The position numbers and the translations under genes were made by a program. The notes under the pieces are model-generated. The model did no database searches. It was given only the letters and a program-made list of their open reading frames with translations, and was not told where the DNA came from. A DNA stretch of 64,000 bases, from contig CAWGPR010000003.1 in assembly GCA_963824475.1 (NCBI GenBank), forward strand, positions 310,001-374,000. The letters run 5' to 3'. Below, piece by piece: positions 35,450 to 44,406 of the stretch. Numbering within the stretch: position 1 is the stretch's first letter; each line of letters starts with the position of its first letter. Origin of the DNA: Roseiarcus sp963824475 (GTDB lineage Bacteria; Pseudomonadota; Alphaproteobacteria; Rhizobiales; Beijerinckiaceae).

Positions 35450-36571
35450 ATGGCTACCGATGCAACGCCAGGGCCGTCGACCCCGACACTTTCGATCATC
35501 GTCCCAACCTATCAAGAATCGGCCAACATTCCGGTTCTCTTCGAATGCGTCAAGGTTGCCCTCGACGGTTTGCCATGGGAGATGATCGTCGTCGATGACA
35601 ATTCGCCGGACGGAACCTCAAACGTAGCTTTTGCGCTCGCGGCGAAGGACCAGCGTCTTCGTTGCCTGAGACGCGTAAACCGCTCGGGTCTAGCCGGCGC
35701 TGTCATTGAGGGGTGGATGTCGTCGAGCGCGGACTTCGTCGCGGTTATCGACGGCGATCTTCAGCATGACGAGTCCGTCCTGCGCGTGATGTACCAAGTT
35801 CTTGCCAAGGGGGCGGGCAATCTGGTGATCGGGACCCGGCTGAGAAAGGCAAGCGGCGGAAGTCTCTCTCCAGCGCGACAGAGGCTGAGCGATATGGGCG
35901 CATGGTTCTTCGGGCGAATCGCGGGGGCGGCCGTTACGGATCCAATGAGCGGCTTCTTCATGATCCGGCGTGAGATCGTGTCGCGTCTCGCTCCGTCTCT
36001 TTCGCCCGACGGTTTCAAGATTTTAGTCGACGTGATCCTTTCGGCTGGCGGCGAGCTGAAAATCTTTGAAGTCCCTTACCGGTTCCGCAAGCGCAACGCT
36101 GGCGAGTCCAAACTGACGCCGCTGGTTGGCATCGACTTCCTTGGGCTGGTCGTTCATCACGCCACCGCGGGCGTCCTTCCAATCCGCTTTGTTTTGTTCG
36201 CCATGGTTGGAGCAAGCGGTCTCGTCGTCCATATCGTAACGCTTTCAGCTGTCCTTCACTGGTTTGGCGCGTTGACCTTCGATTCTGGACAGCTCATCGC
36301 CACCGTTGTTGCAATGGCAAGCAACTTCATCCTGAACAATGAAATCACCTATAGTTCCTATCGGTACCGTGGGCTTGGCCTAATTGAGGGCTTCGCCGGT
36401 TTTGCGCTCGGATGCAGCGTGGGGGCTATCGCCAATATCGACGTCGCTTCTTGGCTATATAATGCGAATGAAACGTGGTGGGTTGCCGGGCTTGCGGGCG
36501 CGCTGTTGAGCGTCGTTTGGAACTATGCGGTGAGCACGAATCTCATTTGGCGACCGGGTCGCCGCCGCTAA
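35450..36571 (+). CDS. GT2 polyprenyl-phosphate glycosyltransferase with GtrA domain
   Basis: A 373-residue protein. Residues about 14-235 are a GT2 dolichyl-phosphate-mannose-synthase-like catalytic domain with LSIIVPTYQESANIPVL, DDNSPDG (49-55) and the nucleotide-sugar DxD site DGDLQHDE (101-108). Residues about 245-370 are a four-span GtrA-like membrane domain. It should load a sugar onto polyprenyl phosphate at the cytoplasmic face and present it for use by the adjacent GT39 enzyme, for envelope glycan or lipid modification. It starts 38 bp after the GT39 gene. A GC stem GCCGCC..GGCGGC (36561-36581) overlaps its stop. Confidence 0.9.
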   Translation: MATDATPGPSTPTLSIIVPTYQESANIPVLFECVKVALDGLPWEMIVVDDNSPDGTSNVAFALAAKDQRLRCLRRVNRSGLAGAVIEGWMSSSADFVAVIDGDLQHDESVLRVMYQVLAKGAGNLVIGTRLRKASGGSLSPARQRLSDMGAWFFGRIAGAAVTDPMSGFFMIRREIVSRLAPSLSPDGFKILVDVILSAGGELKIFEVPYRFRKRNAGESKLTPLVGIDFLGLVVHHATAGVLPIRFVLFAMVGASGLVVHIVTLSAVLHWFGALTFDSGQLIATVVAMASNFILNNEITYSSYRYRGLGLIEGFAGFALGCSVGAIANIDVASWLYNANETWWVAGLAGALLSVVWNYAVSTNLIWRPGRRR

Positions 36572-36809
36572 AAAAGGCGGCCTGAGCCGCTTAGAATTCG
36601 GGATTTGGAAAGAGGTCGCCTGCCTGGGGATGAGACGGAGCCGATAGCCTCCGGTTCGCCGCGAATCAACGCCATGCCTGTAGAAGCCACAGACTTTTCG
36701 TCAGGCTCTCAGTTGGCCATAGGGACAAAAGTGTGATTACATTCGGTCCCGCTCGGGGATCGGGCGGGTTGACGGTCGGCCCAAATTGCCAAGGCCAGGA
36801 GGAGCTTCG

Positions 36810-38207
36810 ATGGAGGCCGCCCAGTCCGACGCCTTGGTCTTCTTCGGCGCTTCCGGCGATCTTGCTTATAAGCAGATCTTCCCGGCTCTTCTGGGTCTGG
36901 TGGCCGACGAAGGCGTCAATGTCCCCATCGTCGGCGTCGCCAAGGCCGGCTGGACGGTCGAGCAGTTGCGGGCGCGCGCCAAGGACAGCATCGAGAGCCA
37001 TGGGCGCGCCGACGCTGCGGGCCTCGCAAAGCTATTGGGCCTGCTCCGATATGTGGATGGGGACTACAACGATCCGCAGACCTTCGCTCAACTGAAGCAG
37101 GCGCTCGGCGGCGCCAAGCGGCCGCTGCACTACCTCGCGATTCCGCCCAGCCTATTTGGCGTCGTCGTGTCCGCGCTCGCCCACAGCGGGCTCAACGTCG
37201 ACGCGCGCCTCGTCGTTGAGAAGCCATTCGGCCGCGATCGCGAGTTGGCTGAGGCGCTCAACCGGACCCTACTGGCGCATTTCCCCGAGAGCGCGATCTT
37301 CCGCATCGATCACTATCTGGGGAAGGAGCCGGTTCAGAACATCCTCTACACGCGGTTCGCCAATGCGATGTTCGAGCCGCTCTGGAACCGCCACTTTATT
37401 CGCAGCATCCAGATCACCATGGCGGAATCCTTTGGCGTTCAAGACCGTGGGAGCTTCTACGACGCCGTCGGCGCCCTTCGCGACGTAGTTCAGAACCACA
37501 TGCTGCAGGTCCTTGCCGTCGTTATGATGGAGCCGCCGACCGGCGAAGAGCATGAGGCGCAGCGAGACCAGAAGGCCGCGCTCTTGAAGGCGGTCCGGCC
37601 GCTGGACGCGGCGAGCGTCGTGCGCGGGCAATATCGGGGTTATCGAGCGGTTAAGGGCGTGCGGCCGGATTCGACGGCCGAAACCTATGTCGCGGTGAAA
37701 CTGTTCGTGGACAGCTGGCGCTGGGCGGGCGTGCCGATTTACATTCGCGCCGGCAAATGCCTGCCTTTGACCGCCGCCGAGGTCAGGGTCGACTTCAATC
37801 CGCCGCCTCGTTCGACGTTCGACGAAGTGACTGGCCCGTGCAGTTATCTGCGCATGAGACTGGGCCCGGACGTCAACTTCGGCATGGGCTTGCGGATGAA
37901 GCACCCCGGAGAGCGCATGACCGGCGACAATGTCGAGCTCATGCTGATGAGACGGGTCGCGTCACAATTGCCTCCGTATCAGCGCCTGCTGGGCGATGCG
38001 ATGCACGGGAATAATGAGCTGTTCGGGCGCGAAGACGTCGTTGACGCCCAGTGGCGCATCGTGGAGCCGATCGTGAAGGACCCCCCAGCGGTCCAAGAAT
38101 ACGAGCCCGGGACCTGGGGCCCGGACGCCGCTGACGCGCTGATCGGCGCCGACGGCCCGTGGCGAAATCCGGCGCCACCTAAGACGGAAGTTCACGATCA
38201 ACATTAA
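36810..38207 (+). CDS. zwf: Second glucose-6-phosphate 1-dehydrogenase
   Basis: A 465-residue G6PDH family member. The N-terminal nucleotide site is FFGASGDLAYKQIFPAL (from residue 11) and the active-site motif RIDHYLGKE is at residues 165-173. ATG 36810 is preceded by AGGAGGAGC, a strong ribosome site; a longer start at 36786 is less likely. It differs widely from the 9.3-kb zwf (for example PVQNILYTRFANAMF against SVQNLMALRFANILL) and stands alone without pgl. Two G6PDH isoforms with different cofactor preference or regulation are common in methylotrophic and sugar-oxidising Proteobacteria; which role this one plays is not visible. Confidence 0.93.
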   Translation: MEAAQSDALVFFGASGDLAYKQIFPALLGLVADEGVNVPIVGVAKAGWTVEQLRARAKDSIESHGRADAAGLAKLLGLLRYVDGDYNDPQTFAQLKQALGGAKRPLHYLAIPPSLFGVVVSALAHSGLNVDARLVVEKPFGRDRELAEALNRTLLAHFPESAIFRIDHYLGKEPVQNILYTRFANAMFEPLWNRHFIRSIQITMAESFGVQDRGSFYDAVGALRDVVQNHMLQVLAVVMMEPPTGEEHEAQRDQKAALLKAVRPLDAASVVRGQYRGYRAVKGVRPDSTAETYVAVKLFVDSWRWAGVPIYIRAGKCLPLTAAEVRVDFNPPPRSTFDEVTGPCSYLRMRLGPDVNFGMGLRMKHPGERMTGDNVELMLMRRVASQLPPYQRLLGDAMHGNNELFGREDVVDAQWRIVEPIVKDPPAVQEYEPGTWGPDAADALIGADGPWRNPAPPKTEVHDQH

Positions 38208-38533
38208 AAATCTTCGGGGTGGGCGCCTCGCAAGAGACCCGCTGGCGAGCCTTGCAGTCCGTTCAGGGCGACGCCAAAGTTGCGGGTGGCGACAGGCGCG
38301 CGCTGCGGACGGAGCGCCGGTGCTGACGATATTCGAACGCGGCTCGCCGAAACGCGGACATCACGTTCGAAGACCTCAGACCGCCGCGCGCTGAGCCAAG
38401 CGTTTCGGTAAGCTACGGCGCACTGTGGCGCTTTTTCGGCGGCACACGATCAGCCACAAAAAAAGACCCCATGCGGCCGGACAGGATCGCCCGGACATCG
38501 CGAAGCGCGTCAATCAAGGCGTTCGCCCTTTCG
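38208..38533. other. Intergenic stretch, no gene seen
   Basis: About 325 bp between convergent zwf and the Tad-like genes. No open frame here shows family features. Its right part holds the terminator-like hairpin described separately; otherwise nothing is recognised. Confidence 0.5.
38458..38488 (-). terminator. Possible intrinsic terminator after the Tad-like genes
   Basis: On the minus strand GATCC (complement of 38484-38488) can pair with GGGTC (complement of 38465-38469) around a GC-rich loop containing CCGG, followed by seven T (complement of 38458-38464). It lies 45 bp after the stop of the last Tad-like gene. The stem is short, so the call is tentative. Confidence 0.4.
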
Positions 38534-39184
38534 TCACTGTACGGTAATCGGGCTGGCGACTCGCGGGATCATTATGATCGAGTTGTGCAGCGTCATCGTG
38601 CTGACTGAGAAATAGATCCCGGTCGGCTGGAACGGATACTGCACCTCGCCGAGAATGACATAATTGGTAGGGACAGAATTGGCAGGGATATCGCCGCAAC
38701 TGGGATTATCATTGCTGCCCGAGCCGGAAAAGGCCGAGGCGATCGACGGATCCACCGACAATTGCTGGCCCGTCGGGCGGGCCGTTCCGTTAGCGTTCGC
38801 CCAGCTGCCGCAGACCGTGCCGGTCGCGGTCCCGTTCGAATTGACGGTGACCAGCAATTGCGACACTTCGACCTCAACGCCGCTCGCGTTATAGGGGTAG
38901 AGGATCAGATTCGGATAGGCGAGAATCTGGTTGAGCTCTGCTGCTGTGATCGTGGAGACGTTGGTGTTGTTGGCTTGGGCGAAAATGTCGGCGACCGTGG
39001 TCGCGGCGAGCGTCACTCTGCGTTGCACCCCGTAGGCCTGGCCGCCAAAGACTACAAGGCTCATCAGCATGAGGGCGAGCGGCAGAATCATTGCCAGCTC
39101 AACGGCCGCCAGGCCTTTGGCGTCGGCGAGAAATGCGCGTGCCCGCCCCTGGAATGCGTGCCGAATGCAGATTTTTCTGCTCAT
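38534..39184 (-). CDS. TadE/TadG-like pseudopilin protein 2
   Basis: A 216-residue TadE-family protein. A short basic N-terminus (about 24 residues) is followed by KGLAAVELAMILPLALMLMS, the class III-signal-like hydrophobic stretch of Flp/Tad pseudopilins with its conserved Glu, and then an extracytoplasmic domain rich in Asn, Ser and Thr. ATG 39182-39184 overlaps the stop of the upstream TadE-like gene by one base (TGATG), so the pair is translationally coupled. No tadA, tadB, cpaF or flp genes are in the window. It probably serves a Tad pilus or related export machine encoded elsewhere. Confidence 0.85.
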   Translation of the reverse strand: MSRKICIRHAFQGRARAFLADAKGLAAVELAMILPLALMLMSLVVFGGQAYGVQRRVTLAATTVADIFAQANNTNVSTITAAELNQILAYPNLILYPYNASGVEVEVSQLLVTVNSNGTATGTVCGSWANANGTARPTGQQLSVDPSIASAFSGSGSNDNPSCGDIPANSVPTNYVILGEVQYPFQPTGIYFSVSTMTLHNSIIMIPRVASPITVQ

Positions 39185-39738
39185 CACAGGGGCTCGATAC
39201 GGAACACCTGGGTCGAGGTCATCAGCATCTTGCCGTTGCCCAGGTTTGCGAAATTGAGGCCGAGTGGACCGCCGTAGACCGGCCACGGATACATCACCAC
39301 CAGCATCATATCGGTGCCTGAGGCGCCGGAGTTGGCGCCGACATCGACCGTCGGCGTACCCACGACAGTTCCGTTGGAGTTGAATGTCGGCAGCAGAGAG
39401 GTGAGACTTGTCGTGCCGACCGGCAGAGGCTCGAGTTCAACGGTCACCTCCGAGCAGTTGAAAAGCGCGGTCAGCTCATTGCAGATCTCGGTCTGGAACT
39501 GCGCCGCCGTCAGCGAGGTGCTCTGATTGGTGAGAACGACCCTTGCCGCCTGCTCCGCCGTCAATTCGAAGAACGCCTTGACCAGGAAGATCGTCCCCGC
39601 CTGCAGAGTCGCGAGCACGACGCCGATGAAAATCGGAAAGACCAACGCGAATTCGACCGCCGGCGAACCAGTCTCGTCGCCCGCCAGCTTTCGCCCCAGG
39701 CGGCTCGCGCCAGCGAAGAATTCGCTCACGGACCTCAT
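39184..39738 (-). CDS. TadE-like pseudopilin protein 1
   Basis: A 184-residue TadE-like protein with the typical N-terminal GSPAVEFALVFPIFIGVVLA stretch (conserved Glu next to a single membrane span), and a periplasmic domain ending in TSTQVFRIEPL. A pair of cysteines (in EICNEL and FNCSEV) could form a disulphide. It is the first gene of a two-gene operon with the second TadE/TadG-like protein. The start at ATG 39736-39738 follows a 700-bp gap. Confidence 0.87.
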   Translation of the reverse strand: MRSVSEFFAGASRLGRKLAGDETGSPAVEFALVFPIFIGVVLATLQAGTIFLVKAFFELTAEQAARVVLTNQSTSLTAAQFQTEICNELTALFNCSEVTVELEPLPVGTTSLTSLLPTFNSNGTVVGTPTVDVGANSGASGTDMMLVVMYPWPVYGGPLGLNFANLGNGKMLMTSTQVFRIEPL

Positions 39739-40470
39739 CGTCGCCAGACCGCAACCTCGTTTTGACGGCGAATCCTGCGCGCGAAGGCCTTACCCCGGTC
39801 TTATCCTCGACGCGTAATTTTTGCTAAAGATGCGAGCCAATTGGCGCGCGGATCGGAAAGAATCGGATCCCCCGTTATTAACGTTGCCTGATCGTTAAAA
39901 TGATGCGCGCAACAATGATGCGCGCATTGGCCCGATCCGGGTCCGCCCATTCGTTCCTGACCACGGCAGTCTCGACCGCGTTCAGCGAGACGGCGGCGGA
40001 TCGCCGACAGGCGCGGTTGGATCGCTCCCGCCTACCGCGCGGATGGTCAGCGCGGACCACGGCGCGGCGATGTCGAGCGTCAAGTGGGCGGCGTGCTGCA
40101 ATTCCTGGCCGGCCGCGTCCGTCTGCACCGCGTTGGACCCGAGCGCGGCCATCGTCCAGCGCCAGCGAAACGTCGAGCTCGTCGAACGCGGTTCCGCCGA
40201 GCCGCATGTCGGCTCGACGTCGATCGGCCGGCGCCGGCTGCGGCGCAGGGCGTCCCCCAAGTTTCGGCGCAGCCTACTTCACAGATCCGTGAGGTCAGGT
40301 CCGTGAGGCGCCCCGCTTTGCGGCCGAAACACGGCAGAGAGCAGGCGGGCGACCGATGCGAAACCCCCGTCTTGCCATTAATTCGCTGTTAAAGCCTTTC
40401 ACTCAGCCTCATCGGACGGACGCCCGGAGCGCCACGGCTTGCGAGTCAAATCGGAGTTTAAGCAGCCCTT
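39739..40470. other. Gene-poor stretch, possible gene relic
   Basis: About 730 bp without a supported intact gene. On the minus strand around 40300-39980 a protein-like text can be assembled from two frames (MRLGGTAFDELDVSLALDDG, then AVQTDAAGQELQHAAHLTLD). This resembles the end of an AsmA- or adhesin-like protein but matches nothing I can name. It could be a decayed gene. A short repeat ATGATGCGCGCA occurs twice near 39902-39923. Confidence 0.35.
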
Positions 40471-40695
40471 ATGCGCGACGATTGTTTTGAGGTTATCCCT
40501 GACGCGGGCGACGAGCGCAGCGCCGGCAGCGTGCTCACCCGCATCTATCGCGACATCGGCCTCGCCGCGGTCGCCGAGGCGTTGAGACTGCCGACGGACG
40601 GCTTTGAACCGGAGATGCTCGAGTCGCTCGAACGCGGAGAGCTCTATCTGCTTCCGCCTGCCGGCGCGCTTGCGCACGCCGGGGCGGACGCGTAA
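40471..40695 (+). CDS. Small acidic protein of unknown function, 74 residues
   Basis: A 74-residue open frame with balanced acidic composition: DDCFEVIPDAGDERSAGSVL, TRIYRDIGLAAVAEALRLP and EMLESLERGELYLLPPAG. It looks like a compact helical protein and lacks a signal peptide or membrane span. It ends 41 bp before the phosphoesterase gene on the same strand and may share its transcript. No strong Shine-Dalgarno was seen. I do not recognise the family. Confidence 0.5.
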   Translation: MRDDCFEVIPDAGDERSAGSVLTRIYRDIGLAAVAEALRLPTDGFEPEMLESLERGELYLLPPAGALAHAGADA

Positions 40696-40736
40696 CAGAC
40701 GGCCGGGCGAACAAGCGCCTGACGCGAGCGCAACCG

Positions 40737-41654
40737 ATGGTTCACTTGACGAGGCGCGGGTTACTCGTCGGCGGCGGGGCAGCGGCGGCGACGTTTTCGT
40801 TATCGGGTTACGCGACGGCGTATGAGACCGGCTCAGCGCTTACCCTCACCGAGTACGCGCCGCGGCTCCGCAATTGGCCTGACGATCTCGAACTCAAGAT
40901 CGCGGTCGTCGCCGATATTCATGCATGCTACCCTTGGATGTCGGAGGAGCGAGTCGGCGAAATCGTCGACCTCGCCAACGCCCAGAAGCCGGATCTCACG
41001 GTGCTGCTCGGCGACTATGTGTGCACGCACCGGTTCGTATCTGGGTATGTGCCGCCCGGCGCATGGGCCGAGCAGTTGGCGCGTCTCGAGGCGCCGCTTG
41101 GCGTCTACTCAATTCTTGGCAATCACGACTGGTGGTCGGCGGCCATTCCGACCGACCCGCCAGACAACTCTCTGAGCGTCCGCCGGGCGCTCGCCGCAGC
41201 AGACATTCCGGTGCTCGAAAATCAATCGGTGCGATTGTTCCAGCGTGGGCGGCCCTTCTGGCTGATTGGTCTTGGGGACCTGCTGGCGCGTGTGCCTAAC
41301 CCGCGCCGCGGTCACGGCGCGGACGATCTCCCTGGGGCGGTACGCGCGATCAACGACGACGCGCCGGCGCTCCTTCTCGTTCACGAGCCTTACCTCTTTC
41401 CGTGGGTTCCCGATCGGATCGCTCTGACGCTCGCGGGCCACATGCACGGCGGGCAGGTCAATCTTCCGATCGTCGGCCCGCCGGTGCATCTCCTCAAACG
41501 GCGTTCGGGGAAATACATCTATGGGGAATACGCGCTGAGCGAACGGCGAATGATCGTTTCGGGAGGGCTCGGAACGTCGTTGGCGCCGGTGCGCATCCTC
41601 CGACCGCCGGAAGTCGTGATGGTCAAGCTCGGCGGCGACGGCCGGCTCGCCTGA
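40737..41654 (+). CDS. Tat-exported metallophosphoesterase
   Basis: A 305-residue calcineurin-like phosphoesterase. The N-terminus is a twin-arginine signal (TRRGLLVGGGAAAATFSLSG). The metal-binding motifs are in order: VADIHA (58-63; the usual D-x-H), LLGDYV, LGNHDWW, and GHMHGGQVNLP near the C-terminus. Members of the YaeI/UDP-diacylglucosamine pyrophosphatase-like group act on phosphodiesters at the membrane or in the periplasm; the substrate here is unknown. It converges on the TetR gene with an 11-bp gap. Confidence 0.9.
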   Translation: MVHLTRRGLLVGGGAAAATFSLSGYATAYETGSALTLTEYAPRLRNWPDDLELKIAVVADIHACYPWMSEERVGEIVDLANAQKPDLTVLLGDYVCTHRFVSGYVPPGAWAEQLARLEAPLGVYSILGNHDWWSAAIPTDPPDNSLSVRRALAAADIPVLENQSVRLFQRGRPFWLIGLGDLLARVPNPRRGHGADDLPGAVRAINDDAPALLLVHEPYLFPWVPDRIALTLAGHMHGGQVNLPIVGPPVHLLKRRSGKYIYGEYALSERRMIVSGGLGTSLAPVRILRPPEVVMVKLGGDGRLA

Positions 41655-41664
41655 GCGCCGACCG

Positions 41665-42393
41665 TCAGAGCGTCGTTATGTCCTCGTCGCCGTGGTCGTC
41701 CTTGCGCGGCGCGCGGCTTCCACCTCGCCGCGCCCTGCGGCCAGCCTCAAAGGCCGCCTGTGCGAGCGCAGTAAATGGGCTCGCCAGCGCGCTCAGTCGG
41801 TCGACGCCCGCGGCTGCTCGCTCGCCCCGCGTCAAGACGCGGTCCAGTTCCGCCATGGTCTTGGACAGGGCAGGCTCTTCGTCGTCGAGCCAGACCTGAA
41901 TCACCCGCCCCCAGGCGAGCGCCAGGCCCTGGAGCTTGACGGCGCCGGCCGCGCCCTGCGCTTCGATGCCGGCCGCCTCGAGCATGAAGCGCATGGAGTT
42001 CGTCGCCACCTGATTCATCGCCAGGGCGGCGACGGGCTCGCGCCGCAGCCATGCGATCGCCTCGCGAACGCCCTCGCGATAAGGCGTCATCGCCTCCAAC
42101 CGGCGCATCAGGACGTCAAACAGGCGCTCGCGTGGGCTCTCATCCGCAAGCTCCCCAGTGTCCTGCGCCAGGACGGCGCGGTCGATGCGGCGCGAGAAGC
42201 CGGCGAGCACGGCGCCCTTTGAAGGGAAGACGTCGCGGAAATCCGCCAAGGAGACGCCGGCGGCCTTGCAGATGTCGCGGATCGAAATGTCTTCGAAACG
42301 TGTTTCCGCCGCGAGCTCCATCAAGGCGTCGACGATCTTGCCGCGCGTGTCGGTAGGCGCCGACTTGCCCTCGCTTTTCGATCTCGTCGCCAT
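41665..42393 (-). CDS. TetR-family transcriptional regulator
   Basis: A 242-residue regulator. Residues about 17-63 form the TetR helix-turn-helix (RGKIVDALMELAAETRFEDI and IRDICKAAGVSLADFRDVF), followed by an all-helical ligand domain with conserved MNQVATNSMRFMLEAAG. The C-terminal 25 residues are basic and acidic low complexity. It stands alone on the minus strand between the phosphoesterase and proC; its targets are unknown. Confidence 0.9.
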   Translation of the reverse strand: MATRSKSEGKSAPTDTRGKIVDALMELAAETRFEDISIRDICKAAGVSLADFRDVFPSKGAVLAGFSRRIDRAVLAQDTGELADESPRERLFDVLMRRLEAMTPYREGVREAIAWLRREPVAALAMNQVATNSMRFMLEAAGIEAQGAAGAVKLQGLALAWGRVIQVWLDDEEPALSKTMAELDRVLTRGERAAAGVDRLSALASPFTALAQAAFEAGRRARRGGSRAPRKDDHGDEDITTL

Positions 42394-42462
42394 GGCGTGC
42401 TCCTCGGTGGTGGTTTTCGGAGTAATCTAGGCGCTTAGCCACGCGCCGCCAAGCAAGCCTCG

Positions 42463-43278
42463 CTATCCAGCCATCTCCGCCGCGCGGGCGCGGGCCGCGG
42501 CCGTGGCCCGCATCATGAGATGCTCGAGCCCTTGAGCATCCTGGAGCACGGCGAGCGCGGCGGCGGTGGTGCCGCCCGGCGAAGTGACGTTGCGGCGCAG
42601 CGTCGCGGGCGAAGTCGCGCTTTCGCGGCGCATAAGTTCCGCCGCGCCCTCGACCGTGCCGCGGGCGAGGCCCATCGAGAGCTCCGTCGGCAGGCCCAGT
42701 CTCTCCGCCGCGGCGGCGAGCGCCTCTGTGAGGGCGAACACATACGCCGGGCCCGAGCCCGAGATCGCTGTCACTGCGTCGATCGCGCCCTCGTCCTTAA
42801 GCCAGAAGAACGCCCCGACTGCGCGGAGCAGGCGCGCGCACCAGCGCCGTTGCTCCGCGTTGACGTCCGCGTTGGCGAAAGCCGCGGTGACGCCCCGGCC
42901 GATTGCAGCCGGCGTATTGGGCATCGCCCGCACGACCGCCCGCGCCTGAGGAAGCCGCGCCATCAGGTTGGCGATGGTCTTGCCCGCGACGATCGACAAC
43001 AGGAGCGTCCGTTCGGCCGCGAGCGCGGCGATCTGTGGCGCGACCTGGTCGAGGCTCTGCGGCTTGACCGCGAGCACGAGCATCTCAGGCGGGGCCGCAA
43101 TGGGTGGGTTGAGCGCAACGCCGCGGCTCGCGGCGAGCGAAGCGATCTCGGGCGACGGATTGGGCTCGAGAATGGTCAGCGACGATCCCGGGAGGCCGGC
43201 GTCGAGCCAGCCCTGCCCCATCGCTCCGCCCATCTTGCCAGCCCCGACCAGGACGAGGCGCGCCGGCCATTGGGTCAT
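42463..43278 (-). CDS. proC: Pyrroline-5-carboxylate reductase
   Basis: A 271-residue NAD(P)H-dependent enzyme catalysing the last step of proline synthesis. It has the N-terminal dinucleotide motif LVGAGKMGGAMGQGW (from residue 10), the VLAVKPQ segment and the C-terminal ProC signature region TAISGSGPAYVFALTEAL through TSPGGTTAAAL. Length and motifs are standard. ATG 43276-43278. Confidence 0.96.
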   Translation of the reverse strand: MTQWPARLVLVGAGKMGGAMGQGWLDAGLPGSSLTILEPNPSPEIASLAASRGVALNPPIAAPPEMLVLAVKPQSLDQVAPQIAALAAERTLLLSIVAGKTIANLMARLPQARAVVRAMPNTPAAIGRGVTAAFANADVNAEQRRWCARLLRAVGAFFWLKDEGAIDAVTAISGSGPAYVFALTEALAAAAERLGLPTELSMGLARGTVEGAAELMRRESATSPATLRRNVTSPGGTTAAALAVLQDAQGLEHLMMRATAAARARAAEMAG

Positions 43279-43556
43279 CTTTTCTCTCCCGTCAGGTTTA
43301 GGCGAGACGCGGGAAACATTTGCTCGATTGTCGCATTTTTGCCTCGGTCGGTAGCTTTCGGCAAACGACTTCTAAACTAGGTTGGACTCAACCGGCGGGT
43401 TTCGCTAAAAGGTTTGTGGCGAAACCTGGACGGGTAACCCCAGGTGGGTCGCTCGCGGTTTTGTGAACAGCTCCTGGGCTTACGCTCGGTAACTTTCGTG
43501 AAACCGGTAAGTTTTATGGTAAGAAAATCATTAGCGGTGTGATCGACGGGGCGGCT

Positions 43557-44180
43557 ATGAAGACGAATGTGGTCATTGTGGGGCTTGTGCTGGCCGTGAC
43601 GGCTTTGGCGAGCGGCTGCACGCCGATCGTTCAATCCGGACTTCCCGACCCGCAGCTGACTGCGCGCGACAAGCAGATGATGGCGCTTGCGGAACCGGAC
43701 GAGTGGAAGATCCCCACCCGCCGCAGCATCGTCGGGTATCAAACGCCCGAGAAGCCGGGCACCATCATCGTCGATACGGGTCAGAACTATCTCTATTACG
43801 TTCTGCCCCACGGCCAGGCGATCCAATACCGGATCGCAAGCGGCGCCGAATATATGGGGTGGACCGGCCGCGCCGAGGTCGGAGCGATGAAGGAATGGCC
43901 GACCTGGATGCCGACGGCGTCGATCATGGAGCGCTGGCCGCAGTTCCAGGTCTATAAGCAGCACGGACCGTTGCAGGGCCAGTGGGACAATCCGCTCGGC
44001 GCCCGCGCCCTCTATCTCTTCGTGGATAACAAGGACACCCTCATCCGCATTCACGGCACCAACGAGCCGTCGGAAATCGGGGGGCATGTGTCTTCGGGCT
44101 GCATCCGCATGCGCGATATGGACGCGATCAACCTCTATAACCGGGTGCACGTCGGCACTCCGGTGGTGGTGATCAGCTAA
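43557..44180 (+). CDS. L,D-transpeptidase (ErfK/YbiS family), probable lipoprotein
   Basis: A 207-residue cell-wall enzyme. ATG 43557 gives a signal sequence with a lipobox-like LASGC (Cys21), favouring membrane anchoring; a GTG at 43539 would only add six residues. The YkuD catalytic domain spans about residues 65-205, with IHGTNEPSEIGGHVSSGCIR containing the conserved His and the nucleophile Cys. It forms or exchanges 3-3 peptide cross-links or attaches proteins to peptidoglycan in the periplasm. Several such paralogues are normal in this order. Confidence 0.92.
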   Translation: MKTNVVIVGLVLAVTALASGCTPIVQSGLPDPQLTARDKQMMALAEPDEWKIPTRRSIVGYQTPEKPGTIIVDTGQNYLYYVLPHGQAIQYRIASGAEYMGWTGRAEVGAMKEWPTWMPTASIMERWPQFQVYKQHGPLQGQWDNPLGARALYLFVDNKDTLIRIHGTNEPSEIGGHVSSGCIRMRDMDAINLYNRVHVGTPVVVIS

Positions 44181-44400
44181 AGCGCTCTGCATTTGGGTTT
44201 ACGCAGGGACGGTGCCGACGCGTCTCCTCCCCCCTTGCGGGGGAGGACCAAGGAGGGGGGTCGCGCCGTCCTACGCGACAAGAGAGCGGCGGCGCATTCG
44301 ATAATCGCCTCGGTCCGCGCGACCCCCCACCCCTGCCCGCCCCCACAAGAGGGGCGGGTGCGCTAACGCCATCGATTCCACCCAAATGCAGCAGGCTCTA
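44181..44400. repeat. Composite inverted repeat (MITE-like)
   Basis: An inner inverted pair GGGGGGTCGCGC (44255-44266) and GCGCGACCCCCC (44317-44328) is enclosed by an outer pair TGCATTTGGGT (44188-44198) and ACCCAAATGCA (44380-44390). A further hairpin CTCCCCC-CTTG-CGGGGGAG occupies the left part. Nested, non-coding and about 215 bp, it lies between convergent genes and looks like a small non-autonomous mobile repeat. Confidence 0.65.
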
Positions 44401-44406
44401 GCCCCC

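Noticed and set aside
39900..40292. A 130-codon plus-strand frame in the gap after the TadE-like genes
   Set aside because: Composition is Arg/Ser/Ala low complexity, and the opposite strand carries better protein-like text; no ribosome site.
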